From RYN-124 sp033851845 (lineage in GTDB: Bacteria > Actinomycetota > Actinomycetes > Mycobacteriales > SCTD01), in NCBI GenBank assembly GCA_033851845.1, contig JAWWOH010000036.1, positions 1-64,000 on the forward strand: a stretch of DNA of 64,000 nt. The letters run 5' to 3'. Made by a program: the position numbers and the translations under genes. The notes under the pieces are model-generated. The model ran no database searches. It was given only the letters and a program-made list of their open reading frames with translations, and was not told the DNA's origin. Positions 7,129 to 16,638 of the stretch are shown piece by piece. Within the stretch, counting starts at the first letter, position 1. Every line of letters starts with the position of its first letter.

Positions 7129-9273
7129 GTGGCACAGGCTGGCGGCCAGCGGACCGGCACGGGGTCCGGCGAACCCACCGGGTTCGTCGACAAGGTCCGG
7201 GCCCGCATCCACGCGGCGCGACGCAAGCGGGCGGCGACGAAGGGCCCCGGCGGCAAGGGCCTGCTCTTCACGCTGATCGCGACGCTCGTCGTCCTGGTGG
7301 TGTTCTTCCTGACCTCGCTGGCGATCCTGTTCGGCAACCCTGAGGGCAAGAAGATCTCGGTCTCCCAGCTGGCGGCGCTCGCCTCGGCCGGCCGCGTCGA
7401 CACGGCGACGTTCCTCGACGAGGACAGCCAGGTCGTCGCGAAGATCCGCAGCATCTCCGACGCCACGGCGAAGGCTGCGGCGGACAAGACCGCGCCGGTC
7501 GCGGCGACCAACCCGCACGTCGACGGCGTTTCCGACGACGCGGTGACCGTGCGGTCGGCGTACCCCAACAACGGCTCGACGACCAACTCGACCATCCAGC
7601 TGCTGCAGACCTCCGGCGCCAAGGTGAGCGTCGACCCGCAGGCCGGTCAGGCGCGGCTGCGGATCTTCACCGAGTTCCTGCTGCCGGTTCTGATCCTGGC
7701 CAACCTGTTCGGCCTGCTCTTCGTCGGCAAGGGCAGCGGCGGCGGTGCCATCGGCGAGGTCACCAACTTCGGCCGCGTCGACGACGGCAGCCGCACGGAC
7801 GGCAACAACGTCACGTTCGCCGACGTCGGCGGCGCCGACGAGGCGGTCACGGAGCTGGCGGAGGTCCGCGACTACCTGCGCAACCCGGAGAAGTACAGGG
7901 CGCTCGGCGCCGCTCCGCCCAAGGGCGTGCTGCTGTTCGGCCCTCCTGGCACAGGCAAGACGCTGCTCGCCCGCGCCGTCGCCGGCGAGGCCGGCGTGCC
8001 CTTCTTCTCGGTCGCCGGTGCGGAGTTCGTCGAGTCGCTCGTGGGTGTCGGCGCGGCCCGCATCCGCGACCTGTTCCGCCGGGTCCGCGCCGTCGCACCC
8101 GCCATCGTCTTCATCGACGAGCTGGACGCCGCCGGCCGCAAGCGCGGCAGCGGCGGAGGCGGCGGCGGCTCGGACGAGCGCGAGCAGACCCTCAACCAGC
8201 TGCTCGTCGAGATGGACGGCTTCGAGACGACCAGCGGCATCGTCGTCATCGCCGCGACCAACCGCCCCGACATCCTCGACCCCGCCCTGATGCGCCCCGG
8301 CCGCTTCGACCGGCACATCACCGTCGAGCGGCCCGACGCGGAGGGACGCGAGCGCATCCTCAAGATCCATGCGGCGCGCAAGCCGATGAGCTCCGACGTC
8401 GACCTCAACCGCATCGCCGCGCGCACGCCCGGCTTCACCGGTGCCGACCTCGCCAGCGTCGTCAACGAGTCTGCGCTGCTGACCATCCGCCGCAAGGGCA
8501 ACACGATCACCATGAAGGAGTTCGAGGAGGCGGTGATCCGCGTCCTCGAGGGTCCGCAGCGCCGCGGTCAGGTGCTCACCGAGGAGGAGCGCCGTCGCGC
8601 GGCGTACCACGAGATCGGGCACGTCGTCGTCGCCGCGACTCTCGGTCGGCACGAGGACGTGCACCGGGTGACCGTGCTCGGCCGCGGCCGCACGCTCGCC
8701 GCTGCGACCTTCGCCGACAAGGAGGCGACGCTGCTCACCCGCAGCGCGCTGCACACCCAGCTGGTCGCGACCCTGGGTGGCATCGCCGCCGAGGAGCTTG
8801 TCTTCGGCGAGGGCTCGACGGGCGGCGAGCAGGACCTCGAGCACGCCACCGACCTGGCCCGGGACATGGTGACCAAGTACGGCATGTCCGACGAGGTCGG
8901 TCCGGTCCGCCTGCAGGTCAAGGCCGGCGAGGGCTTCCTCGGTGACGACTCGTCGCTCGTCGACCTCTCCCCCGAGACGCAGCGCGACGTCGAGGACGCG
9001 GTGCGCGGGATGATCACGGCCGCGCAGCGTCAGGCCACGAAGATCCTGCAGTCGCACCGGCGCGAGCTCGACACGCTCGCCGTCCGGCTGGACGAGGAGG
9101 AGACCCTCGAGGACGACGTCCTGCAGGAGGCCCTCGCGCCGCTGCTGACCGCGATCGAGTCCAAGAGCAACGTTAGCCCGCAGACGACGACCCGCCGACC
9201 GAAGGCGGCGAAGGCCGCTGCCGCTGCCGGCGTCAACGGAACGACGCGCGCCCGGGCGGCGGCGAAGTCCTGA
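7129..9273 (+). CDS. ftsH: FtsH-like membrane AAA+ zinc metalloprotease
   Basis: Membrane-bound, ATP-driven protease that would degrade unfolded or regulatory membrane and cytosolic proteins. GTG 7129 is preceded by GAGGAGGAAACCC, a strong ribosome-binding site; that gives 714 residues. A first membrane helix spans about residues 42-66, an external domain follows, and a second helix lies at about 183-200. The AAA module has Walker A GPPGTGKT at 271-278, Walker B IVFIDELDA and the second region of homology (ATNRPDILDPALMRPGRFDRH). The protease site is HEIGH at 494-498, an intact HExxH, with a downstream acidic zinc-ligand segment (TGGEQDLEHATDLARD). The C-terminus is Lys/Ala-rich. The extended external segment and HEIGH in place of the common HEAGH suggest a paralogue rather than the housekeeping FtsH. 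The next gene starts 2 bp after its stop. Confidence 0.93.
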   Translation: MAQAGGQRTGTGSGEPTGFVDKVRARIHAARRKRAATKGPGGKGLLFTLIATLVVLVVFFLTSLAILFGNPEGKKISVSQLAALASAGRVDTATFLDEDSQVVAKIRSISDATAKAAADKTAPVAATNPHVDGVSDDAVTVRSAYPNNGSTTNSTIQLLQTSGAKVSVDPQAGQARLRIFTEFLLPVLILANLFGLLFVGKGSGGGAIGEVTNFGRVDDGSRTDGNNVTFADVGGADEAVTELAEVRDYLRNPEKYRALGAAPPKGVLLFGPPGTGKTLLARAVAGEAGVPFFSVAGAEFVESLVGVGAARIRDLFRRVRAVAPAIVFIDELDAAGRKRGSGGGGGGSDEREQTLNQLLVEMDGFETTSGIVVIAATNRPDILDPALMRPGRFDRHITVERPDAEGRERILKIHAARKPMSSDVDLNRIAARTPGFTGADLASVVNESALLTIRRKGNTITMKEFEEAVIRVLEGPQRRGQVLTEEERRRAAYHEIGHVVVAATLGRHEDVHRVTVLGRGRTLAAATFADKEATLLTRSALHTQLVATLGGIAAEELVFGEGSTGGEQDLEHATDLARDMVTKYGMSDEVGPVRLQVKAGEGFLGDDSSLVDLSPETQRDVEDAVRGMITAAQRQATKILQSHRRELDTLAVRLDEEETLEDDVLQEALAPLLTAIESKSNVSPQTTTRRPKAAKAAAAAGVNGTTRARAAAKS

Positions 9274-9275
9274 GG

Positions 9276-11960
9276 ATGTCGACCCTGCGTTGGCGCGCGA
9301 TGCTCGCCGGCGCCACCCTGCTGGTAGCGGTGGTGCCCGCGGTGTCGTTTGCCGTGTCCCCGCCACTGACCTGCCGCACGGCGAGCGGCGTGCTGTGGCA
9401 GAAGATCGCCGTCGAGGCGTTCCGCCAGGTTCCTGGCGTGACGACGACGGACAAGATCACGTCGTACGCCGTCGATGCGCAGCATCCCGGCACGGTGGTG
9501 GTCACGAACGGCACGACGATCAAGCGCAGCACGCACGCCGGCTGCGACTGGTCCGACGCGTTCTCGCTCGGGCTGCAGCCGTCCGCGGACGTGCCGCTGT
9601 CCGGTCAGACCGCGAAAATCACCGCGATGACCGTCATCAACGGTCGCGTGCTGGCGGCGGTGCGCGAAGGCACCGGACCGGCGAGCCGGCCGCACGTCGT
9701 CGGCAGCGACAGCGGACGGCCGGGCACCTACGCCGCCTCCGACAGCGGCTTGCCGCCGCAGGGTGCACCGAAGCTGCTTCGCTCGGCGTACGACGGCCGC
9801 ACGGTCTACCTCGCGCTGTCACCTGTCTCCAACGACGAGGGACCCGTCGGGACGGGCGGCATCCCGAGCCTTCCGCCGGTGGACAACCCCACGACCGGCG
9901 GTGAGAACGGCCTGCTCTACGCGTCGACGGACGGTGGGCACAGCTGGTCGCTGCGGACCTCCGCCACCGACCTGCCCGCCGGTGCCGGCGTCGACCAGCT
10001 CTCGGTCGACCACGGCAACGCGAACCTGCTCTACGCGACCTCGAACGGACTGCTGTACGTCTCTCACGACGGTGGCTCGTCATTCACCCGCGCACGGGTC
10101 AACAACGAGGACGTCACCGCGGTCGAGGCCATGGCGCCGGGCCAGGTCATCGTGTTCACCCGAAGCGGCGTCGTGCTGACCAGCACGGACGGGGGGAACC
10201 GGTTCAACGGGACCCGCAGCATCGCGGGTGTGACGTCCGCGGCGTACCGCGCCGGCGACAGCCACGTCGCCGTTGAAGCCAACGGAAGCCTGTCGGTCAT
10301 CGACCCGCGGACGGGTTTCGCCTCCGTGTCCGGCGGGCCCTCTGCGACCCGCGGCAGCCTGTCCGGCGACGTCGCGCCCCAGTCGACGTTCCACGGGCTC
10401 TCCGGCCATGCGCTGCTCCGGTTCGCCGACCCGCCGCCGCCCCATCAGACGGAGACACCGGTCAGCGTCGACGACCTCGGCGTGCCGCCGCCGCCGCCGG
10501 GACGCATCACGCCCGGCGCGCGCACCGTCCAGCTCAAGGTCGGGACGTCAGGCGTCTACGACTACACGCTGGCGATGCCGAAGAGCCCGACCCCGCTCGA
10601 CCTGTTCTTCCTCATCGACACGTCCGGCTCGATGTCGGGCTACATCGACAACCTCAAGGCCAACATCAGCAAGGTCACCCATGCGGTGCAGGGCGCCGGC
10701 ATCAACCTCGAGGTCGGTGTCGGGACCCTCGGCACGGGCGCGCGCCCCGGCGAGGTCGTGCCGCCGTACGTCAATCCCAAGGATCCCAGCGACCGCGGCT
10801 CGAAGCTCTACGCGCTCTTCCGGCGCATCGGCCCCGTCGACTCTGACTTCGCCCGCGCGCTGGCCAGCGTGCAGGTGAAGAACCAGGGCGGCAACAACCC
10901 CGCCGAGGGTCAGCTGGCCGCGTTGCAGCAGGCCACCTGGGGACCGGGCATCAAGGACCCGAACACCCCGCTGTGGCTGGTCGACCCTGGTCAGGACGCC
11001 GGCTGGCGGGCCGCCCCCGGCGTACGACGGATCATCGTGCACGCAACCGACGAAGCGTTCGACAAGCCGGCCGGATCACCGGTGAAGCCCAACGGCGACC
11101 TCGACTACGACACCGTCATCCGCCAGATGAACGCCTACCGCGTCCAGCAGATCGGCATCACGACCGGCGCCATCGAGTCACGCGACGACCTGGCCCGGAT
11201 CGCCCGAGCGACCCACACGCTCGCGCCGCTCGGCGGCTCCGACTGCGGTGAGGGCGAGATCCTGCCGGCCGGGTCACCGCTCGTCTGCGACACCGAGGGA
11301 GACTTCAGCGCAATCATCGGGCGCCTGGTCAAGAGCCTGCAGGACCACGCCGACGTCAGCCTCTCGGCGCGCGGCAGCTTCGGCCGAGTCATCCGCGGCC
11401 TGGACGCCAGTCACCTGCAGGGCGTCGACGTGACCAGGCCGAACGCGCTGCCGTTCAAGGTCGCCGTCACGTGTGTGGGCCTGTCGCCGGGGACCTATCA
11501 CGAGGACCTGACGGCCAGCCTGCGCGGCGTGCGAATCGCGACGAGCAAGCTCACCGTCTCCTGCCTCGGCCCTGTCGCGGCCGCCCGGCTGATCCCGCCG
11601 GTCACCCCGGCGGTCGCGCCGGCGCCGCCACCCCCCGCGCCGGTCGCGGTCGTCCCTGTCCCGCCGGCGGCACAGCCGCAAGCCGCTCCGCAGACGCAGC
11701 CGCAGGCCCAGGTCAACCCCGTGACGGCCGCGGCCTTGCAGCGCCAGCAGCAGCTGCAGCTGGCGCTCGCCCTGCAGGCCGGCCTGGAGATCCCGGACGA
11801 CGACGACGAGGTCCAGCTCGCGATGGTCGGCCACCGACGCCAGGACGAGTCCGCCGCACTGACGCTCCTCGCGACGGCGATCCTCGCCTCGTCGGCGTTC
11901 GGCCTGGCCCGGCTGCGGTCCCGGCCGGAGCCCAGCGTGGTCCGCAACCGGGTGCGCTGA
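9276..11960 (+). CDS. Exported propeller protein with integrin-beta-like VWA domain and C-terminal membrane anchor
   Basis: The protein has 894 residues. An N-terminal signal segment (about residues 8-27, AMLAGATLLVAVVPAVSFA) is followed by propeller-like sequence with Asp-box-type blades (STDGGHSWSL, SHDGGSSF, STDGGNRF) to about 370. A von Willebrand factor A domain spans about 440-690. Its metal-site motif is D448-T-S-G-S (LFFLIDTSGSMS), and the stretch DLFFLIDTSGSMSGYIDNLK resembles the integrin beta I-like domain, including the following GVGTLG segment. A Pro/Gln-rich region precedes a C-terminal hydrophobic helix (ALTLLATAILASSAFGLA) and basic tail. It starts 2 bp after the ftsH-like stop, so translation is probably coupled. 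Likely a metal-dependent adhesive or scaffold protein; its ligand is unknown. Confidence 0.85.
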   Translation: MSTLRWRAMLAGATLLVAVVPAVSFAVSPPLTCRTASGVLWQKIAVEAFRQVPGVTTTDKITSYAVDAQHPGTVVVTNGTTIKRSTHAGCDWSDAFSLGLQPSADVPLSGQTAKITAMTVINGRVLAAVREGTGPASRPHVVGSDSGRPGTYAASDSGLPPQGAPKLLRSAYDGRTVYLALSPVSNDEGPVGTGGIPSLPPVDNPTTGGENGLLYASTDGGHSWSLRTSATDLPAGAGVDQLSVDHGNANLLYATSNGLLYVSHDGGSSFTRARVNNEDVTAVEAMAPGQVIVFTRSGVVLTSTDGGNRFNGTRSIAGVTSAAYRAGDSHVAVEANGSLSVIDPRTGFASVSGGPSATRGSLSGDVAPQSTFHGLSGHALLRFADPPPPHQTETPVSVDDLGVPPPPPGRITPGARTVQLKVGTSGVYDYTLAMPKSPTPLDLFFLIDTSGSMSGYIDNLKANISKVTHAVQGAGINLEVGVGTLGTGARPGEVVPPYVNPKDPSDRGSKLYALFRRIGPVDSDFARALASVQVKNQGGNNPAEGQLAALQQATWGPGIKDPNTPLWLVDPGQDAGWRAAPGVRRIIVHATDEAFDKPAGSPVKPNGDLDYDTVIRQMNAYRVQQIGITTGAIESRDDLARIARATHTLAPLGGSDCGEGEILPAGSPLVCDTEGDFSAIIGRLVKSLQDHADVSLSARGSFGRVIRGLDASHLQGVDVTRPNALPFKVAVTCVGLSPGTYHEDLTASLRGVRIATSKLTVSCLGPVAAARLIPPVTPAVAPAPPPPAPVAVVPVPPAAQPQAAPQTQPQAQVNPVTAAALQRQQQLQLALALQAGLEIPDDDDEVQLAMVGHRRQDESAALTLLATAILASSAFGLARLRSRPEPSVVRNRVR

Positions 11961-12021
11961 GCCCGGACGTGACCGGCGGCACCCGCCCCGCCGCGACGGC
12001 ATCGGGCTGAGCGAGGGTAGT

Positions 12022-12041
12022 AAGGACGGAAGCCGTCCCTT
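12022..12041 (+). terminator. Hairpin between the VWA gene and treX
   Basis: AAGGACGG and CCGTCC(C)TT pair around a 3-nt loop (AAG). It lies 60 bp after the VWA stop and 20 bp before the treX start. It may end the ftsH-VWA transcript or sit in the treX leader. No T-tract follows. Confidence 0.35.
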
Positions 12042-12060
12042 CGCCAGCCTGGAGCAGTCC

Positions 12061-14205
12061 GTGACCGAGCCCGAGCCGAGCAGTTCCGTGGTCAGCAGCG
12101 TCTGGCCGGGCTCGGCGTACCCGCTCGGGGCGACGTACGACGGCAGCGGGACGAACTTCGGGCTGTTCTCGGAGGTGGCGGAGCGGGTCGAGCTGTGCCT
12201 GTTCGACGAGGCGGGCAACGAGACCCGGGTGGACCTGACGGAGCGCGACGCGTTCGTCTGGCACGGGTACCTGCCGAACATCGGGCCGGGGCAGCGCTAC
12301 GGGTTCCGGGTGCACGGCCCGTACGACCCGGAGCAGGGCCATCGCTGCAACCCGACCAAGCTGCTGCTCGATCCCTACGCGAAGGCGGTCGACGGGCAGA
12401 TCGACTGGGGCCAGGCCTGCTTCTCCTACACCTGGGGCGACGAGGACTCCTTCAACGACGAGGACTCCGCACCGCACATGAGCAAGTCGGTCGTCATCAG
12501 CCCGTTCTTCGACTGGGACAACGACCGGCACCCGCGTACGCCGTACAGCGACACGGTCATCTACGAAGCGCACGTCAAGGGCCTGACGAAAACGCATCCC
12601 GCGATACCGGAGGAGATGCGCGGGACGTACGCCGCCGTCGCCCACCCGGTGATGATCGAGCACTACAAGAAGCACGGCATCACCGCGATCGAGCTGATGC
12701 CGGTCCACCAGTTCGTCCACGACAGCCACCTGGTGGAGCGCGGACAGCGCAACTACTGGGGTTACAACACGATCGGCTTCTTCGCGCCCCACAACGAGTA
12801 CGCCGCCGCACGCTCTCCGGGACAGCAGGTCCAGGAGTTCAAGGCGATGGTCAAGGCGCTTCACGCCGAAGGTCTCGAGGTGATCCTCGACGTCGTCTAC
12901 AACCACACCGCCGAGGGCAACCAGCTCGGTCCGACGCTGTCGTTCCGAGGCATCGACAACGCCAACTACTACCGGCTCGTCGACGAGGATCGCAAGCACT
13001 ACTACGACACGACCGGCACCGGGAACACGCTGCTGATGCGCAGCCCCAACGTGCTTCAGATGATCATGGACTCGCTGCGGTACTGGGTGCTCGACATGCA
13101 CGTCGACGGCTTCCGCTTCGACCTCGCGTCGTCACTGGCCCGCCAGTTCCACGAGGTCGACCGCCTCTCGGCGTTCTTCGACCTCGTACACCAGGACCCC
13201 GTGGTCAGCCAGACCAAGCTCATCGCGGAGCCGTGGGACATCGGGTACGACGGCTACAACGTCGGCGGCTTCCCGCCCCTCTGGACGGAGTGGAACGGCA
13301 AGTACCGCGACACGGTGCGGGACTTCTGGCGCGGCGAGCCGGCGACCCTCGCGGAGTTCGCCTCGCGCCTCACTGGCTCGGCCGACCTGTACGAGGACGA
13401 CGGGCGCCGACCGTTCGCTTCGATCAACTTCGTCACCGCTCACGACGGGTTCACGATGCACGACCTCGTGTCCTACAACGAGAAGCACAACGAGGCCAAC
13501 GGCGAGGGCGGGCAGGACGGCGAGAGCAACAACCGCTCGTGGAACTGCGGGGTGGAGGGCGAGACGGACGACCTCGAGATCGTCGCGCTGCGCGAGCAGC
13601 AGAAGCGCAACTTCCTCGCGACGCTGTTCCTCTCGCAGGGGGTCCCGATGCTGGTGCACGGCGACGAGGTCGGCCGCACCCAGCACGGGAACAACAACGT
13701 CTACGCGCAGGACAACGACCTCGCGTGGGTCGACTGGGAACGCGCCAAGGACTTCGAGGTCCTCTCCGACTTCGTCAGCCGGCTGGCCAAGCTGCGTCAG
13801 GAGCATCCCGTGTTCCGCCGCCGCCGGCACTTCCAGGGGCACGTCGTGAAGGGCTCGGAGATCCACGACATCGGCTGGTTCACGCCGGACGGCGGATGGA
13901 TGAACGAGGACGACTGGGAGTCGGGGTTCGCCAAGTCCGTCGCTGTCTTCCTGAACGGCGAGGGCATCCGGGAGCCGGACCTGCGCGGGGAGCGCATCGT
14001 GGACACGTCGTTCTTCCTGCTGTTCAACGGAAGCGATGGCCAGATCGAGTTCACGCTGCCCGACATCGGTGCCGGCGAGCGCTGGGACGTGGCGCTCGAC
14101 ACCGCCGCGCCGATGCTCGTCGACGCGGAGAGCCGCTCGGTCAAGACCGGCGAGCCCGTCGAGGTGGATGCCAGATCAGTGCTCGTCGTGCAGAAGGTCT
14201 TCTGA
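12061..14205 (+). CDS. treX: Glycogen debranching enzyme (isoamylase type, GlgX/TreX)
   Basis: GH13 enzyme that cleaves alpha-1,6 branches of glycogen, releasing linear maltodextrins for TreY. The 714-residue length is normal. An N-terminal CBM48-type domain (PLGATYDGSGTNFGLFSEVAERVELCLFD) precedes the barrel. Barrel signatures include the region I segment DVVYNHTAEG, the nucleophile region GFRFDLA, the acid/base segment AEPWDIG and the third acid in FVTAHDGFT. Start GTG 12061 has GGAG 8 nt upstream. The treY start lies 3 bp after its stop. The context with treY and treZ favours the trehalose role (TreX) over simple glycogen turnover; the enzyme chemistry is the same. Confidence 0.96.
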   Translation: MTEPEPSSSVVSSVWPGSAYPLGATYDGSGTNFGLFSEVAERVELCLFDEAGNETRVDLTERDAFVWHGYLPNIGPGQRYGFRVHGPYDPEQGHRCNPTKLLLDPYAKAVDGQIDWGQACFSYTWGDEDSFNDEDSAPHMSKSVVISPFFDWDNDRHPRTPYSDTVIYEAHVKGLTKTHPAIPEEMRGTYAAVAHPVMIEHYKKHGITAIELMPVHQFVHDSHLVERGQRNYWGYNTIGFFAPHNEYAAARSPGQQVQEFKAMVKALHAEGLEVILDVVYNHTAEGNQLGPTLSFRGIDNANYYRLVDEDRKHYYDTTGTGNTLLMRSPNVLQMIMDSLRYWVLDMHVDGFRFDLASSLARQFHEVDRLSAFFDLVHQDPVVSQTKLIAEPWDIGYDGYNVGGFPPLWTEWNGKYRDTVRDFWRGEPATLAEFASRLTGSADLYEDDGRRPFASINFVTAHDGFTMHDLVSYNEKHNEANGEGGQDGESNNRSWNCGVEGETDDLEIVALREQQKRNFLATLFLSQGVPMLVHGDEVGRTQHGNNNVYAQDNDLAWVDWERAKDFEVLSDFVSRLAKLRQEHPVFRRRRHFQGHVVKGSEIHDIGWFTPDGGWMNEDDWESGFAKSVAVFLNGEGIREPDLRGERIVDTSFFLLFNGSDGQIEFTLPDIGAGERWDVALDTAAPMLVDAESRSVKTGEPVEVDARSVLVVQKVF

Positions 14206-14208
14206 CCT

Positions 14209-16638
14209 GTGCCGCATCTCCCCAGCGCCGGCAAGCCCGTGCCGGTGTCGACGTACCGCGTCCAGCTGCGACCGCCGGCCTCAGACCATCCAGGGTTCGA
14301 CTTCACCGACGCAGCCGCGATCGTGCCGTACCTCGCATCGCTCGGCGTGAGCCACCTGTACTGCTCACCGATCCTGCAGGCGACGCCCGGGTCGGCGCAC
14401 GGCTACGACGTCGTGGACCACAGCCGGATCAATGACGAGCTGGGCGGGCAGACCGGGTTCGACGCGCTCGTCGCGTCCTGCCGCAGCGCCGGGCTCGGGC
14501 TCGTCGTCGACGTGGTGCCCAACCACATGTCGATCGCCGAGCCCGAGTCGCAGAACGCCCAGTGGTGGTCCGTCCTCCGCGACGGCCCGGCATCGCCGTA
14601 CGCCGAGTGGTTCGACATCGACTGGGCGACCCGCGACAACCCCGGCAAGGTCCTTGTCCCGATCCTGGGCGGGCCGCTCGACGAGGTCCTCGACCAGCTC
14701 GAGGTAGCGGGCTCGCCCGAGGAACCGACCATCCGCTACTACGAGCACGTCCTCCCGATCGCGCCCGGCACCCTCGTCGCTGGCGACCTCGCCGCGACCC
14801 TCGGCCGCCAGCACTACCGGCTGTGCCACTGGAAGGTCGCCACGAAGGAGCTGAACTACCGGCGCTTCTTCGACGTGACGACGTTGGCAGGTGTGCGGGT
14901 CGAGGTTCCGGGCGTCTTCGACGCGACCCACGACATCGTGCTCGAGCAGGTACGCAGCGGCGCGATCGAGGGGTTGCGCATCGACCACCCGGACGGGCTG
15001 GCCGATCCGAGCGGCTACCTCGATCGGCTCGCTGATGCGACCGGCGGCAGGTGGGTCGCCGTCGAGAAGATCCTCGAGCCGGACGAGCGGCTGCCGGACA
15101 GCTGGGCCTGCGCCGGCACGACCGGCTACGACGCCATGAACCACGTGCTCGGCCTGTTCGTCGATCCCGCCGGCGAGCACCCGCTGACCGACCTCTGGGA
15201 GTCCGTGACCGGCAGCAGCTCGCCGTACGACGACGTGGTCCTCGAGGCCAAGCGGCAGGTGGTGGCCGATGTCCTCGGTGCCGAGGTCAACCGGCTGACC
15301 GACGTCGCGCTGGCCGCGTGCGCACCGGACCCCTCGCTGCGCGACACGAGCCGCAGTGCGCTTCGAGAGGCGGTCGCGGAGGTGCTGGTCGCCTTCGACG
15401 TCTACCGCGCCTACGTGAGCACGGACGGCCGGGCTGCCGAGGAGGCACTGGCACACGTGGTGGGCGCCGTGCAGCGCGCCAGTGCCAGGCGTCCCGACCG
15501 GGCCGCCGAGATCGAGATCGTCGGCCGGCTCGCGCTCGCGCAAGCGCCGCCCGGCCCAGCAGCAGCCGAGTTCATCATCCGATTCCAGCAGACCTGCGGC
15601 CCGGTCATGGCGAAGGGGGTCGAGGACACGGCCTTCTACCGCTACCTGCGCCTGACCGCGCTGAACGAGGTCGGCGGCGATCCCGGCCGGTTCGGGACCT
15701 CGGTCCAGGACTTCCACAAGGCGTGCGTCGAGATGTCGGAGCAGTGGCCGGCCGCCATGACCGCGCTGTCGACCCACGACACGAAGCGGTCCGAGGACGT
15801 GCGGGCCCGACTGGTCCTGCTGTCGCAGTGCGCGGCGGACTGGAGCGAGGTCGTCAGGCGTTGGTCGGCACTGGCGGCGCCGCACCGGCAGTCGGCCGGG
15901 CCGGATGCGGTCACCGAGCAGCTGATGTGGCAGACGCTCGTCGGTGCCTGGCCGATCGACGCCGACCGACTCGTCGGCTACCTGCAGAAGGCGACCCGCG
16001 AGGCAAAGGCGCGCACCTCCTGGCTGGCGCCGGACGAGGAGTTCGAGACCGCCGTTGCCTGCTTTGCGCGTGCCGTGCTGGGCGACGCCGAGATCACGTC
16101 CGACATCGCCTCCTTCGTCGCGTCACTCGCCCCCGCATGGCACGCGACCTCACTCGCGCAGAAGCTGGTCCAGCTGACCATGCCGGGCGTCGCCGACACC
16201 TACCAGGGGACCGAGCTGCTCGACCTGTCGCTCGTCGACCCCGACAACCGCCGGCCGGTCGACTACGCGCGACGACGCGACCTGCTGTCGGCAGCACCGC
16301 TCGATCAGGACCTCGACACCGCGAAGCTGCACATGGTGCGGACGGCATTGCGGCTCCGCCGCGAGCACCCCGACTGGTTCCTCATGCCGGGCACGTACGA
16401 GCCAGTCGCGGCCGGGCCGAGGGCGCTGGCCTTCAGCCGCATGGGTCAGGTGGTCACCGTGATCCCGACGCGGGCCGCATCGACATGTGCAGAGGGCTGG
16501 GGCGAGGAAGCCGTCGCACTCCCGCCCGGACGTTGGCACAACGTGCTGACACACGAGCCGGTGCGAGACGGCCGGCTGGCCGGGCTACTGCACGGGTTCC
16601 CGGTCGCGCTCCTCGTGCGGGCCGGAGCCGACGCGTAG
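14209..16638 (+). CDS. treY: Maltooligosyl trehalose synthase (TreY)
   Basis: GH13 intramolecular transglucosylase that converts the reducing-end maltose unit of a maltodextrin to an alpha,alpha-1,1 trehalose unit, the first step of the TreYZ pathway. At 809 residues it is full length. Visible signatures are VSTYRVQLRP at the N-terminus, VVPNHMSIAEPESQN, the nucleophile segment GLRIDHPDGLADP, the acid/base WVAVEKIL and LSTHDTKRSEDVRARL. GTG 14209 lies 3 bp after the treX stop, so the two are cotranscribed; a slightly later start is possible. Its last 54 bp overlap the 3' end of the antisense diguanylate cyclase gene. Confidence 0.96.
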   Translation: MPHLPSAGKPVPVSTYRVQLRPPASDHPGFDFTDAAAIVPYLASLGVSHLYCSPILQATPGSAHGYDVVDHSRINDELGGQTGFDALVASCRSAGLGLVVDVVPNHMSIAEPESQNAQWWSVLRDGPASPYAEWFDIDWATRDNPGKVLVPILGGPLDEVLDQLEVAGSPEEPTIRYYEHVLPIAPGTLVAGDLAATLGRQHYRLCHWKVATKELNYRRFFDVTTLAGVRVEVPGVFDATHDIVLEQVRSGAIEGLRIDHPDGLADPSGYLDRLADATGGRWVAVEKILEPDERLPDSWACAGTTGYDAMNHVLGLFVDPAGEHPLTDLWESVTGSSSPYDDVVLEAKRQVVADVLGAEVNRLTDVALAACAPDPSLRDTSRSALREAVAEVLVAFDVYRAYVSTDGRAAEEALAHVVGAVQRASARRPDRAAEIEIVGRLALAQAPPGPAAAEFIIRFQQTCGPVMAKGVEDTAFYRYLRLTALNEVGGDPGRFGTSVQDFHKACVEMSEQWPAAMTALSTHDTKRSEDVRARLVLLSQCAADWSEVVRRWSALAAPHRQSAGPDAVTEQLMWQTLVGAWPIDADRLVGYLQKATREAKARTSWLAPDEEFETAVACFARAVLGDAEITSDIASFVASLAPAWHATSLAQKLVQLTMPGVADTYQGTELLDLSLVDPDNRRPVDYARRRDLLSAAPLDQDLDTAKLHMVRTALRLRREHPDWFLMPGTYEPVAAGPRALAFSRMGQVVTVIPTRAASTCAEGWGEEAVALPPGRWHNVLTHEPVRDGRLAGLLHGFPVALLVRAGADA

